64,000 nt of DNA from NCBI GenBank assembly GCA_009781725.1, contig WQVF01000013.1, forward strand, positions 1 through 64,000, written 5' to 3'. Numbering within the stretch: the first letter of the stretch is position 1; each line of letters opens with the position of its first letter. This DNA comes from Defluviitaleaceae bacterium. Lineage in GTDB: Bacteria > Bacillota > Clostridia > Lachnospirales > WQUN01. The position numbers were made by a program, and so were the translations under genes. Of the stretch, positions 6,836-15,390 are shown piece by piece. The notes beneath the pieces are model-generated. The model saw only the letters and a program-made list of their open reading frames with translations. It made no database searches and had not been told where the DNA came from.

Positions 6836-9800
6836 TTAGTACTTCTTAACCCATTTCTCAACAGTATCAATCCGGCTGGCTGTGGCTCTTTCGATATCAT
6901 AGCAGACCTCGCTGTAAAACCTTGCGGGTACTTCATAAAGGGGTATCCTATCCTCCGGTTTTACCTCGTCGTACACATAGGAGCCGTATTGCACAGTACC
7001 TGCCTTGTAGAATACTGCGTCATAAACCGTCACTTCTTCGCTATGGTCCGCTCCGATATATGAACCGCTAAAATACAGCATTACCCCAAGGCCCTGCTTA
7101 GCGTCCTCTTTATAGAAATTGAAAAACCCGCCAGCGTCTGCTACCGAGCCTCTGTACCAGCCCATCTTTTGCAGCTTACCCCAAAGGGAAATTACATACA
7201 CCACCGCTCCGCCGAACTCTGTTACGGCGTCGGCTTTTTTATCCGTTGGGAGTAGGAATACCTTCCGGGCCAACTGCTCCACCGGCTGGGTGATTTCGTA
7301 ATCTTCTAGCTGCTGTTTCCACTGAGCGGTTAGGTCGTCGCCTAAGTCGAGAGGATGGCAGAGCCCTACCTGGGCGTCTTCTGGCAGGTCAAAGTCCTCT
7401 TCTTCCGCAGTCACAAAGCTGCCGTCTTCCATGTACCTAAAGCATGTGGTAAGACTACCTGTTTTGTCGTATGTCCCCCATACTAGGCCGATTGCGAACA
7501 TATTCATTATTGGATTCTCAACAAAGAGCTGTGTCCATGCTTCCTTTGACCAGGTGCGGTTATTGGAAAGGGCTTGCTCAAGGCGTAAGCATTGCAAGGA
7601 AGCCACAGCTTTTAGGCTCTTTTTCATGGCAGCGAAGTCAGCCCTTGCGGCGGTTGCTTTTTCTTTATCGTCAGTGACACCCACGGCAGGTAAAGATTTT
7701 ATGGCCTTGCCTTGGTCGTTCTTGAGACTGATTTGCAAGTCAGGGGTTATGGTTGCAGTAAATTGGCGGTTGCCATAATCAATTATCTGCTCTCCCCGAT
7801 TATCAAAACCCAGATTGGGTACAATGCGGTCCCCTAATACCTCAGGGTCAATCCCAAGCTGCTCGGCTGCAAATTTGAAAGCCTCTTCCGCTACACGTTT
7901 GACCTGTTTATTTTTAAACTTCTTTGAAAATGCGTCTATGGTCATAAGTGCCAGGGAGCCCCCTTGAAGTGCTAAGGCCCGGGTTGCCTCAGCCGCAAGT
8001 GCCCCACGGGAAGCATCTGCCCATGCGGTGATATCCTTGACAAGCTCACGGACGAAGTTATCATCCCCATCTATTGCAGCTAGGGCAAGTACAGTCCGAT
8101 GTTTGGACACCGCGCCTTTATTTTTCCATACATGGCAAAGCTGAAGCCCTAGGGCTTGCAGGTCGGTTTTGTTAAGGGCTTCCCGAATCATAATCGCTGG
8201 GCGTGGCAGGGCCATTTCATTTTGGCTTACCATTGTGTAGATATAGCCGATTATTATACGGTCATCAGCTATGTCCTCAGAAGCTGCAAGACGTACCTTG
8301 GGTAAAGTTTCAAAGTCTGTCCATTCTATTGTCTTTGATGCTTTTGCCGGGATGTTTTGGATACAGTAAGCCAACGCGTCAAAATCGTTGTTTTCGCCAG
8401 CAGTGGTACCGGTTGCGTTGAAATTGGCCAGTATTTTTTCGGTAGCTTCCCGGATGGCTTTTTTCTTTGCCTTGGTCAGCTCTTCGATTTGGGGCTTTAG
8501 CTCTGTCCTGGTTGTGAGGAGAGCGATAGCAGTGTCCCGTACTTTTTTTGAGCTATCTCCTAGGCAGTCAAGGAGCCAATCCGGGTTATATCCCGGTTCT
8601 TGGTTGTATGCCATTGACAAAATTTCAGCCCTGGCATCTGCACCAGCTATCTTAAAAGCATCTTCGTAAAGTGCGGTATTGCCTTTTGCCAACCGTCGCG
8701 CTTCTTGCTTTAGTAATGGCTCTGGGTTGGTTAAATAATGACCGGCTGTAGCACTAACTAACGCGGTGATTTTTTCACCATCAGGTATGTTTATCTCATC
8801 CACAAGGTTTGACACCGTATCTGTATCAAAATACTCATTTATATTTGCGATAAGGCTACCAAAAAAATTGGGGATATTGGCCCACTGGTCAAAGGAAATT
8901 GCAAAGGTTGCTAGTCGTGCAGGTAGCTTGCTATATGAAGCCATATGCGCTGCGATTTGAGACAGTACATAGACATTTACCTTGGTGTTAGGCACTCGCT
9001 GGGGCAGCCCGGCTTTCCCTCGGAAATATGCCCTTAGGACTTCATCATCCTTCTCAATGGTTGCGATGACCTTCTCCTCATATACGGGCAGAAGCTCCAT
9101 TTGTAAGCCCTTTTCCCAGTATGGACTAAGGAGAATAATTGCACTTTGCAAGCTGGTTATCTTTATCGCCTTAAGGACTTTATCCTCATTGTTAATGGCC
9201 AGCTCTCTGATTTCCCCTAGGATATCTTTGATAATATGAAGGGACGCACCTGCGCGAGCAAGAAATTGCGCCATTGGGAAGGTACCCTTGTGTACACATG
9301 GCAATAAAGCACCGAATATTTTGTTGTGTTCTATGCCGTTGATAGACCGATTGGCATTGGAAAAACTGGTAAAAGCAGCCGTAGTCTCACTGTATAAAAG
9401 CAGGTAACTGATAGTATCCAGCAACATCGGCGGCGATGGCTGCAAGGTATAGGCAATATAAAACATATCCATTATATGCTTGTCGCATTCGGTACCTTTG
9501 ATTTTTCGTAGGGGTTTGATATGGGGGCAGTTAGCAAAAAAGGACTCCCTTGTGATTGACTCGAAGGCCCCTGCGTCAAGATTTTTGCTAAAAAGCTGCT
9601 TTGACAGATTGATTATTCTATCCTCAAGCTTAGCATGTGCGGCCGGCTCCATTGCGTAAATGTAAGAAGCCGCAAACAGGGCATATCCTGGTTTGCTACC
9701 ATCCCGAGCCAGCTTTTCGAAAGCCTCAGGATGGGATGTGTATATGTTCTCAAAAAACTGTTGATATGTTTTTGCACCAAGCAGCTTGGGGGCTATGTGC

Positions 9801-10192
9801 CAATACTCCGGTAAGGTATCCAGAATATCTGTTATCAGCTCCTCAGGCGCAAGCCCCCCTGCGGCATAAATCTCAGGAGTGGTAGAGGCACTTTTCACTG
9901 TGTTGGCAAGAAAGCTAAAAAGTGGTTGGAGCCCTCTTGTATGCCGAATAATGCGGCAATATCGCCCTAGAGGCGGTAGAATTTTTTCTTTATCCCGGGC
10001 AAGGTTATGAAGTATCTTTCGTAAATCCGAATCATTAGAAAAGTAATACCGGTTTTTATTGACCTTAAGGCGCGGGACCACTTTATTAAAGTCCGTCTCC
10101 CCGACCAGGTAACTAGCTAAAGTCAAATTGTCAAAGTCAGAATAGGGCTGAGGGGCTTGCTCATTGACTAGTTGTAATAATAGCTGTTCCAT
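6836..10192 (-). CDS. Large DUF4132-domain protein
   Basis: A 1118-aa cytoplasmic protein. The N-terminal ~700 residues are helical and HEAT-like (for example AIALLTTRTELKPQIEELTK near 570). The C-terminal ~350 residues match the DUF4132/MolR-YehI type, with the landmark NPIMNMFAIGLVWGTYD and a later DLGDDLTAQWKQQLEDYEI. Members of this family are often found beside regulatory or defence-like genes, but no activity is established here. It is the last gene of a run GRE - activase - dut - 96-aa protein - DUF4132, starting 10 bases after the 96-aa gene. The family is fairly secure; the role is unknown. Confidence 0.75.
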   Translation of the reverse strand: MEQLLLQLVNEQAPQPYSDFDNLTLASYLVGETDFNKVVPRLKVNKNRYYFSNDSDLRKILHNLARDKEKILPPLGRYCRIIRHTRGLQPLFSFLANTVKSASTTPEIYAAGGLAPEELITDILDTLPEYWHIAPKLLGAKTYQQFFENIYTSHPEAFEKLARDGSKPGYALFAASYIYAMEPAAHAKLEDRIINLSKQLFSKNLDAGAFESITRESFFANCPHIKPLRKIKGTECDKHIMDMFYIAYTLQPSPPMLLDTISYLLLYSETTAAFTSFSNANRSINGIEHNKIFGALLPCVHKGTFPMAQFLARAGASLHIIKDILGEIRELAINNEDKVLKAIKITSLQSAIILLSPYWEKGLQMELLPVYEEKVIATIEKDDEVLRAYFRGKAGLPQRVPNTKVNVYVLSQIAAHMASYSKLPARLATFAISFDQWANIPNFFGSLIANINEYFDTDTVSNLVDEINIPDGEKITALVSATAGHYLTNPEPLLKQEARRLAKGNTALYEDAFKIAGADARAEILSMAYNQEPGYNPDWLLDCLGDSSKKVRDTAIALLTTRTELKPQIEELTKAKKKAIREATEKILANFNATGTTAGENNDFDALAYCIQNIPAKASKTIEWTDFETLPKVRLAASEDIADDRIIIGYIYTMVSQNEMALPRPAIMIREALNKTDLQALGLQLCHVWKNKGAVSKHRTVLALAAIDGDDNFVRELVKDITAWADASRGALAAEATRALALQGGSLALMTIDAFSKKFKNKQVKRVAEEAFKFAAEQLGIDPEVLGDRIVPNLGFDNRGEQIIDYGNRQFTATITPDLQISLKNDQGKAIKSLPAVGVTDDKEKATAARADFAAMKKSLKAVASLQCLRLEQALSNNRTWSKEAWTQLFVENPIMNMFAIGLVWGTYDKTGSLTTCFRYMEDGSFVTAEEEDFDLPEDAQVGLCHPLDLGDDLTAQWKQQLEDYEITQPVEQLARKVFLLPTDKKADAVTEFGGAVVYVISLWGKLQKMGWYRGSVADAGGFFNFYKEDAKQGLGVMLYFSGSYIGADHSEEVTVYDAVFYKAGTVQYGSYVYDEVKPEDRIPLYEVPARFYSEVCYDIERATASRIDTVEKWVKKY

Positions 10193-10202
10193 ATTGTCCT
10201 CC

Positions 10203-10493
10203 TTATGGGATTGTTTCTATTATCAGTTTATTGGCAACAAAGTCATAATAAGCTGTAAGTGTACTGTAAATGGAAGCCGCCTTGCAAAACTCAACTTGCC
10301 CTGCTCGCAGCGCACTTAGTTCGTCAGGAAACTGCCCTAGCAGTTCGCAGCCAGTATCAAGACCCAAGGCTAATGCAATATTTTTGCATTCACTAAGCTC
10401 TTCTTCGAAGCCTCGACCTGTCAGGAAACCGCTTTCCAGCAATTGATGTAGGATATATTTTGTTTGCCGGATATGGTCAAATACGGGAGTCAT
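10203..10493 (-). CDS. Hypothetical 96-aa protein between dut and the DUF4132 gene
   Basis: A small helical protein with no signal peptide, membrane segment or cysteine cluster, and I do not recognise a family. Its ATG overlaps the dut stop codon by 4 bases (ATGA-type coupling), and it ends 10 bases before the DUF4132 gene. This strongly supports a real translated gene in the same operon. The position suggests it may work with the DUF4132 protein, which is inference only. Confidence 0.65.
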   Translation of the reverse strand: MTPVFDHIRQTKYILHQLLESGFLTGRGFEEELSECKNIALALGLDTGCELLGQFPDELSALRAGQVEFCKAASIYSTLTAYYDFVANKLIIETIP

Positions 10494-10942
10494 GATGTTA
10501 CCCCCGTGCTGCCATAGCCGCCATCTCCCCGTGGGCTATCCGGCAGGCTGTCTACCAAGGTAAATTCCGCCATCTCCACTTTGGCAATCATCAGTTGTGC
10601 CACCCTATCCCCTCGATTAACTATAAAGTCATCTTCGCCTAAATTAACGAGTAGTACTTTAAGCTCCCCACGGTAATCTGCATCCACTGTCCCGGGTGTA
10701 TTGAGCACGGTAATCCCATGCTTAAGAGCAAGACCGCTACGGGGCCTGATTTGCGCCTCATAGCCAAAAGGCAACGCAACTTTTATCCCGGTGGGGATTA
10801 AACATCGGCTACCTTTTTTTATACAAATTGGCTCATATACATTAGCATGTAAATCCATCCCCGCCGCCGCCATAGTATGGCGTTTTGGCAGGGGTAAGTC
10901 TATTGCGTTTTCCTCACGCATTATCAAAAAATCCGTATGCAT
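10490..10942 (-). CDS. dut: dUTP diphosphatase (dUTPase)
   Basis: Hydrolyses dUTP to dUMP and PPi, keeping uracil out of DNA and supplying dUMP for thymidylate. All five motifs of the trimeric family are visible in the 150 residues: AAGMDLHA (motif 1, Met where Tyr is common), RPRSGLA (2), GTVDADYRGEL (3, with the catalytic Asp), GDRVAQLMI (4) and RGDGGYGSTG (5, the flexible C-terminal lid). Length is normal. It starts 18 bases after the activase gene and overlaps the next gene by 4 bases, so it is translationally coupled. Its presence downstream of a glycyl-radical enzyme and activase is unusual. Confidence 0.95.
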   Translation of the reverse strand: MHTDFLIMREENAIDLPLPKRHTMAAAGMDLHANVYEPICIKKGSRCLIPTGIKVALPFGYEAQIRPRSGLALKHGITVLNTPGTVDADYRGELKVLLVNLGEDDFIVNRGDRVAQLMIAKVEMAEFTLVDSLPDSPRGDGGYGSTGVTS

Positions 10943-10960
10943 TGGAAGTCTCCTTGATGC

Positions 10961-11854
10961 CTAACCTATCTTTACCGCAATATTTGTATCTCGTCTGATT
11001 GCATTAACCCAATCGTTAACTTGCTCATCTGCAGGAAAACCTATATCAGGCATTAAATATTCCTGACCGATACGCGTAGCCTTTGACGAGCCCATGGGGT
11101 GATAGGGCATGATATTTATCTCAAGTATGTTGTTTAATGTATTTGCTGTTCCTGCAATTGCGTAAAAATGCTCCGCATTATCGTTGCAGGTGGGAATTAT
11201 GGGGCATCGCAATATTATTTTCGCGCCAGCTTTGTCTATAGCAAATAAATTGTCCATTATCAACTGCTGGGAAACAGAGGTGAATCTTTTATGTGCGTCA
11301 TCATTACTTGCCTTGAAATCGTATAAAAATAAATCCACATATGGCACAAGGGATAGTAATTTGTCCGTATCCATGTATCCACTGGTTTCTAGGCAGGTAT
11401 GAATCCCGCTTTCCTTAGCCATGCGGAGCAAAGATAGCGTAAAATCTAACTGGGCCAAAGGTTCGCCCCCTGATATTGTCAGCCCGCCTCCGGAATGCTC
11501 GTAATAGCAGGCATCCTTTAGGACAACGTCCATTACATCATGTGCCTTCATTTTTATGCCCTTTATTTCTATGGCAGATTTATGGCAGACTTCGGCGCAT
11601 TTGCCACAGGCATTACAATCGGCTCGGTTTATCGTATGAGAATCAGCAAAAAAGTGGTTTTTGCAGATATCTCCACATGCGCCGCATCGGGCGCATTTTT
11701 CTTCCAAGAAAAATAACTCCGGTTTAAAGGATTGTGATTCCGGGTTATGGCACCATAGGCATGAAAGGGGACAACCCTTTAGGAAAACGGTTGTCCGCAA
11801 GCCTGGGCCGTCGTGCAGTGAGCATCGTTCGATTGAGAGAATTGTACCTATCAT
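10961..11854 (-). CDS. Glycyl-radical enzyme activase (radical SAM)
   Basis: A 297-aa enzyme that uses S-adenosylmethionine and a [4Fe-4S] cluster to install the glycyl radical on its partner. The radical-SAM motif CxxxCxxC is at C28-C32-C35. An inserted double ferredoxin domain follows (C54/57/60/64 and C80/83/86/90), as in activases of the PflA-like type outside pyruvate formate-lyase itself. GGEP for SAM binding is seen in SGGEPLAQ. It lies directly downstream of the GRE at 11908-14013, so that is its probable substrate. It might also serve the second GRE at 53691, which has no local activase. Confidence 0.93.
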   Translation of the reverse strand: MIGTILSIERCSLHDGPGLRTTVFLKGCPLSCLWCHNPESQSFKPELFFLEEKCARCGACGDICKNHFFADSHTINRADCNACGKCAEVCHKSAIEIKGIKMKAHDVMDVVLKDACYYEHSGGGLTISGGEPLAQLDFTLSLLRMAKESGIHTCLETSGYMDTDKLLSLVPYVDLFLYDFKASNDDAHKRFTSVSQQLIMDNLFAIDKAGAKIILRCPIIPTCNDNAEHFYAIAGTANTLNNILEINIMPYHPMGSSKATRIGQEYLMPDIGFPADEQVNDWVNAIRRDTNIAVKIG

Positions 11855-11865
11855 TATTAAAATCC

Positions 11866-11906
11866 TTCGAGTGGGGGTAGCTTTGCCGCCCCCACGTACT
11901 CCTTGG
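11866..11906 (+). repeat. Partial copy of the GC-hairpin repeat (family 3)
   Basis: The stretch CCTTCGAGTGGGGGTAGC to CCCCCACGTACTCCTT matches the core of the family seen fully at 28100, 43602 and 57890. It forms a GTGGGGG/CCCCCAC hairpin in the 53-base gap between the GRE stop and the activase start. Confidence 0.55.
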
Positions 11907-11907
11907 A

Positions 11908-14013
11908 TTATTGGTGCAGCGTCCTTGTCAATATTTCCTCTTGGATAAAGGGCTCCAGGTCTATAAACCTGGCTGTCCAGCCTCCCATTCTTATCATGAG
12001 ATGGGGGTATTTTTCCGGCTCTTTCTGCGCGGCTTCCAGGTCACCTTTGTTTAATATCGCAAAGCTTGCTTGCTGTCCGCCACTTGCCCAATATGTCGCG
12101 AACAGTGCCTCAAACTTGCCGCGCTCCTTTGATATGAAGTCGTGGGATATTTTGAAATTGGTTGTTGCGCCGCCATTTGCGGGGGTTCCTCTTATAATGG
12201 AGTTCATCAGGGCGGTAAGGCCGTTTTTATCATTTCCAGCAGTGGGGGCGTTGCAGATTGCGTAGGGTATACCCTTTAGTCGCCCATCAGCGGTTGCGCC
12301 CATTTCTTTGCCCATAAAGTGACCGTGTGGGTTTGCGCTGGCCATGGTGTGGAAATCCAGACCGCATTCCTCGCCGGCTTTTTTTGTCTCAGCACCCATA
12401 TCGCGCCATAATCTTGCCACCATCATATCTGCAATGGCATCGTCATTTCCGTACTTTGGTATGGCAAGTATTTCTTTGTGCAAATCTTCATATCCGATAA
12501 AGTTTGCGTCCAGTGCCTCTGTTATTTGGTTGAGAGTATATTTTTTCTCATCGTATACAAGCTTCTTAATCGATGTAAGACCATCCGCGGTGTTGGTATA
12601 ACCATGTCCCATAATGCTCACACCAATATAGCGCGCACCTCCGTCTAGCAGTGGCTTATTTCTTCTTATGCAATCGTTGATGACTAAACTTGCCATTAGA
12701 AACGCGTTTTTCTTGTTATGGACTTCGGTAACCACGTTGATATAGCGGGCAAGTTTCATGGCATGGATTTTTATATGGGCCATTATTGCTTCATATAGCT
12801 CTTCGAATGTGTCTGGGGCACCCGCGGCACGTATAGCTTGATCAACGGTTTCTGGTATATTCCAGTTTGTGATAAGAAGCGCAGGCCCATGAGGGGCAAG
12901 AATAAACTCACCGCATCCGACAGGATAATAGCTTTCTGCTTCTTTAAGCGAAACGCCAAATGCCTCCGCTACTGCGGGAATAATCGCGTCGTCGTTATAG
13001 AGAAGGGGCATGGTACCTGTTTCGCAGATTGTATCATATGCCAGCTTTAGAATATCGGGGTTCATATCTCCATAAATACGGAGTGTAACCTGAGGCGTGA
13101 CTCGCTTATGGAGCTGCTCGGCTTTCAAAGCAGTTTCGATAAAGCGGTTAGCGTTTTTCTCATTGCGTCTGCCCTTGCCCCCCATTACGAGGCGGCAAAC
13201 TGTTGCATCGCCGTTTTCATTGATTGTCTCGTAGAATGCACGTATTAGGGCAATTGCCTGCTCTTGAGTGAGATTACCCTCATCGATTTCTTTTGCGTAT
13301 ACATCCCCTAAGGCAACGTCTAGTTGATGGATTTCATAATGTCTTTCATGGAATAACAGTTCAAAAATCAAGATTATCTGCAATGCTTCGGCAACGGTTT
13401 TTGGCGGGTGATTCATTATTCCGTCGATGTTTTTTGCAATATCCTCACGCCCCATTTCCTTAGCACTTTTTAAGTAAAAAAGACAAACATTTTCCACTGT
13501 CTCCAGAGTAAGCAGTAATCCGTCTTTAAATTCCCCCTCGGGCATTGCAAGGACATCATCTTTGATACCGGGCAATCCCTTTGTAACCAGCATATCCAAG
13601 TCCGTGGCACCGGAAAAGCCGCCGTCAAACTTTATGTCTGTATTTTCACGGATTATGGCTTGATTGGACTCGGTTTTCCAATAAGCAGCCAGTTCCTCCA
13701 CGATTTTCCGCTCCTCATCGGTGAGCTTCATATTGTAGGGAGCGGAATAATCAAAGGAGTACCCGCCATTTTTACCGACAAAATTATTTTCCGGCGTATA
13801 ATCGGGCATCCCAAAAAAGGCCATTGTCCCAACATGAACAATACGTCTTTCTCGGCATCGTCCGCAGAAGATGTCGCCCTCCTGTGGTCCGGGTAGCATT
13901 CCGGGATACTGTATCTTGTTGCACAATGCCTCACGGATAGGGATGGGTTCGTTTTCGTACCTCTTGTAGGCTTCAGTAATTTCTACTGCTTGGGCTATAA
14001 TAGGATTTATCAT
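11908..14013 (-). CDS. Glycyl-radical enzyme with noncanonical active-site motifs
   Basis: A 701-aa protein of the pyruvate formate-lyase-like superfamily, acting in the anaerobic cytoplasm. Fold markers are clear: ATADGRLKGIPYAICNAPTA near 600, and a C-terminal glycyl loop. However, the active-site Cys motif is GCGE (C367, E369) where most members have GCVE, and the radical site reads RMGGW (Gly678) where most have RVxGY or RVSGF. Residues 1-60 also carry CGRCRER. This suggests a subfamily with an unassigned substrate. The adjacent activase supports it being active. A TATAAT-like -10 at 14051-14046 lies upstream, after the terminator of the previous operon. Confidence 0.88.
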   Translation of the reverse strand: MINPIIAQAVEITEAYKRYENEPIPIREALCNKIQYPGMLPGPQEGDIFCGRCRERRIVHVGTMAFFGMPDYTPENNFVGKNGGYSFDYSAPYNMKLTDEERKIVEELAAYWKTESNQAIIRENTDIKFDGGFSGATDLDMLVTKGLPGIKDDVLAMPEGEFKDGLLLTLETVENVCLFYLKSAKEMGREDIAKNIDGIMNHPPKTVAEALQIILIFELLFHERHYEIHQLDVALGDVYAKEIDEGNLTQEQAIALIRAFYETINENGDATVCRLVMGGKGRRNEKNANRFIETALKAEQLHKRVTPQVTLRIYGDMNPDILKLAYDTICETGTMPLLYNDDAIIPAVAEAFGVSLKEAESYYPVGCGEFILAPHGPALLITNWNIPETVDQAIRAAGAPDTFEELYEAIMAHIKIHAMKLARYINVVTEVHNKKNAFLMASLVINDCIRRNKPLLDGGARYIGVSIMGHGYTNTADGLTSIKKLVYDEKKYTLNQITEALDANFIGYEDLHKEILAIPKYGNDDAIADMMVARLWRDMGAETKKAGEECGLDFHTMASANPHGHFMGKEMGATADGRLKGIPYAICNAPTAGNDKNGLTALMNSIIRGTPANGGATTNFKISHDFISKERGKFEALFATYWASGGQQASFAILNKGDLEAAQKEPEKYPHLMIRMGGWTARFIDLEPFIQEEILTRTLHQ

Positions 14014-14045
14014 AAATGTCCGCCTCTCGATGGCATTTTTCTATG

Positions 14046-14051
14046 ATTATA
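14046..14051 (-). promoter_or_regulatory. Probable -10 box for the GRE operon
   Basis: TATAAT read on the minus strand, 33 bases upstream of the GRE start codon and just after the pnp-operon terminator. No good TTGACA-type -35 is seen at 17 bp, so the promoter may need an activator. Confidence 0.4.
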
Positions 14052-14070
14052 CATGATTTTATGTAGAAAT

Positions 14071-14117
14071 AAAAAACGGGCATAAGCTTCCGCAAATTGC
14101 GGCAACCTATGCCCGTT
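14071..14117 (-). terminator. Terminator of the rpsO-pnp-M16 operon
   Basis: The arms AACGGGCATAG and CTTATGCCCGTT close over an inner TTGCCGCAA/TTGCGG stem, followed on the minus strand by TTTTTTATTT. It begins 11 bases after the stop codon of the M16 peptidase gene. Confidence 0.9.
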
Positions 14118-14127
14118 GATTTTATAC

Positions 14128-15390
14128 TTAGATATTACCTAAAACCTTATTTTGCTCAAGCCCCTCTACATCCTTACCCACCAAACTCAGACTCATCTCA
14201 TCCAGCCGGAAAATCCTATCACAAACATCGTAGAATGCATCTAAATCAACTGCGTCGATTTTAGCGATAATCTCATCCGGGGTGACAACCTTGTCCATCG
14301 TCAACATTACGCTACCAATTGAGTTCATCCGGTTATAGGTGCTTTCCAATCCCAGCAGCACACTGCTTTTTAGCTGCTCTCTGGTCTTGGCCAGTTGGTC
14401 CGCTGTGACCTTTTCTGTAAACATCCTGCGTATCTCGTCGGTGATATGATGCAGTACTTCTGAGATATACTGGGGGCCTAGGCCTGCGTAGATTACAAAC
14501 ATCCCTGTGTCTTTGTAACTGGCGTTATAAGAATAGACAGAGTATGCCAGACCGTGCTCTTCGCGGATTTTTTGGAAGAGTCTTGAGGACATTCCTCCGC
14601 CGAATACTGTATTGACACAGCTTAGGGCGTAGGTGTCGCTGCCGGAGCCTGTTGGTAATCCCGGGAATCCTACACATAGATGGATTTGCTCTATGTCTTT
14701 TTCCCGTAGGGAGAAGCTGGGCTGGTAGACTGCCGGGGTGATTGGTTTGAGGCTTCCCTTGGTCTCGAATCGGGAGAAGGCGGCTGTGATTTTTCCTATG
14801 ATTTCATCTTCATTAATATTACCGGCGATGGCTATAACCGTATTGCTTGGCTGGTAACGCTTGGTGATAAAATCAATAAAATCCTGCCGTTTTAGTGACC
14901 CTATGGTCTCGGGGGTGCCGAGTATGGTCATCCCAAGAGGATTATTTTTATAGGAGTTATACTCCAGCATAGACATTGCCACATTTTCTGGCGTGTCTTC
15001 ATACATATTTATTTCTTCAAGGATTACGCCCCGCTCTTTCTCAATTCCCGCCTCATCGAAGCTGGAATTAAAGAACATATCCGACAGTACATCAAGTGCC
15101 ACATCAAAGTGGGTGTCCAGAGTACGGGCCATGTAGCAGGTGAATTCCTTTGAGGTAAAGGCGTTTAACTGCCCTCCTACTGCGTCCATAGTGTCTGCGA
15201 TATCTTTGGCAGTGCGGGTTTCCGTTCCCTTAAAATATAAATGTTCAAGAAAATGAGAAATGCCGTTATTGGTTTCGGTTTCATCACGGGAACCGTTTTG
15301 TACCCATATGCCGAAGCTTACAGATCGCACAAAGGGGATAGGCTCCATTACCACCCTTAGTCCGCTTGGTAAACTGTGTACCTTAATCAA
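14128..15390 (-). CDS. M16-family zinc peptidase downstream of pnp (YmxG-type)
   Basis: A 420-aa member of the insulinase/processing-peptidase family. The inverted zinc motif HFLEH is at residues 46-50 (two His ligands and the catalytic Glu), and EEINMYEDTPENV near 125 supplies the third ligand region. The C-terminal inactive half has the usual GGGMSSRLFQKIREEHGLAY block. It is cytoplasmic, with no signal peptide. Its ATG overlaps the pnp stop by 4 bases, and the rpsO-pnp-M16 order is common in Firmicutes. The in vivo substrate of these proteins is not settled. Confidence 0.92.
   Translation of the reverse strand: MIKVHSLPSGLRVVMEPIPFVRSVSFGIWVQNGSRDETETNNGISHFLEHLYFKGTETRTAKDIADTMDAVGGQLNAFTSKEFTCYMARTLDTHFDVALDVLSDMFFNSSFDEAGIEKERGVILEEINMYEDTPENVAMSMLEYNSYKNNPLGMTILGTPETIGSLKRQDFIDFITKRYQPSNTVIAIAGNINEDEIIGKITAAFSRFETKGSLKPITPAVYQPSFSLREKDIEQIHLCVGFPGLPTGSGSDTYALSCVNTVFGGGMSSRLFQKIREEHGLAYSVYSYNASYKDTGMFVIYAGLGPQYISEVLHHITDEIRRMFTEKVTADQLAKTREQLKSSVLLGLESTYNRMNSIGSVMLTMDKVVTPDEIIAKIDAVDLDAFYDVCDRIFRLDEMSLSLVGKDVEGLEQNKVLGNI

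Noticed and set aside
6593-7063. Short frames on both strands across the 118-bp element
   Set aside because: Created by the palindromic repeat and the antisense of the DUF4132 gene end.
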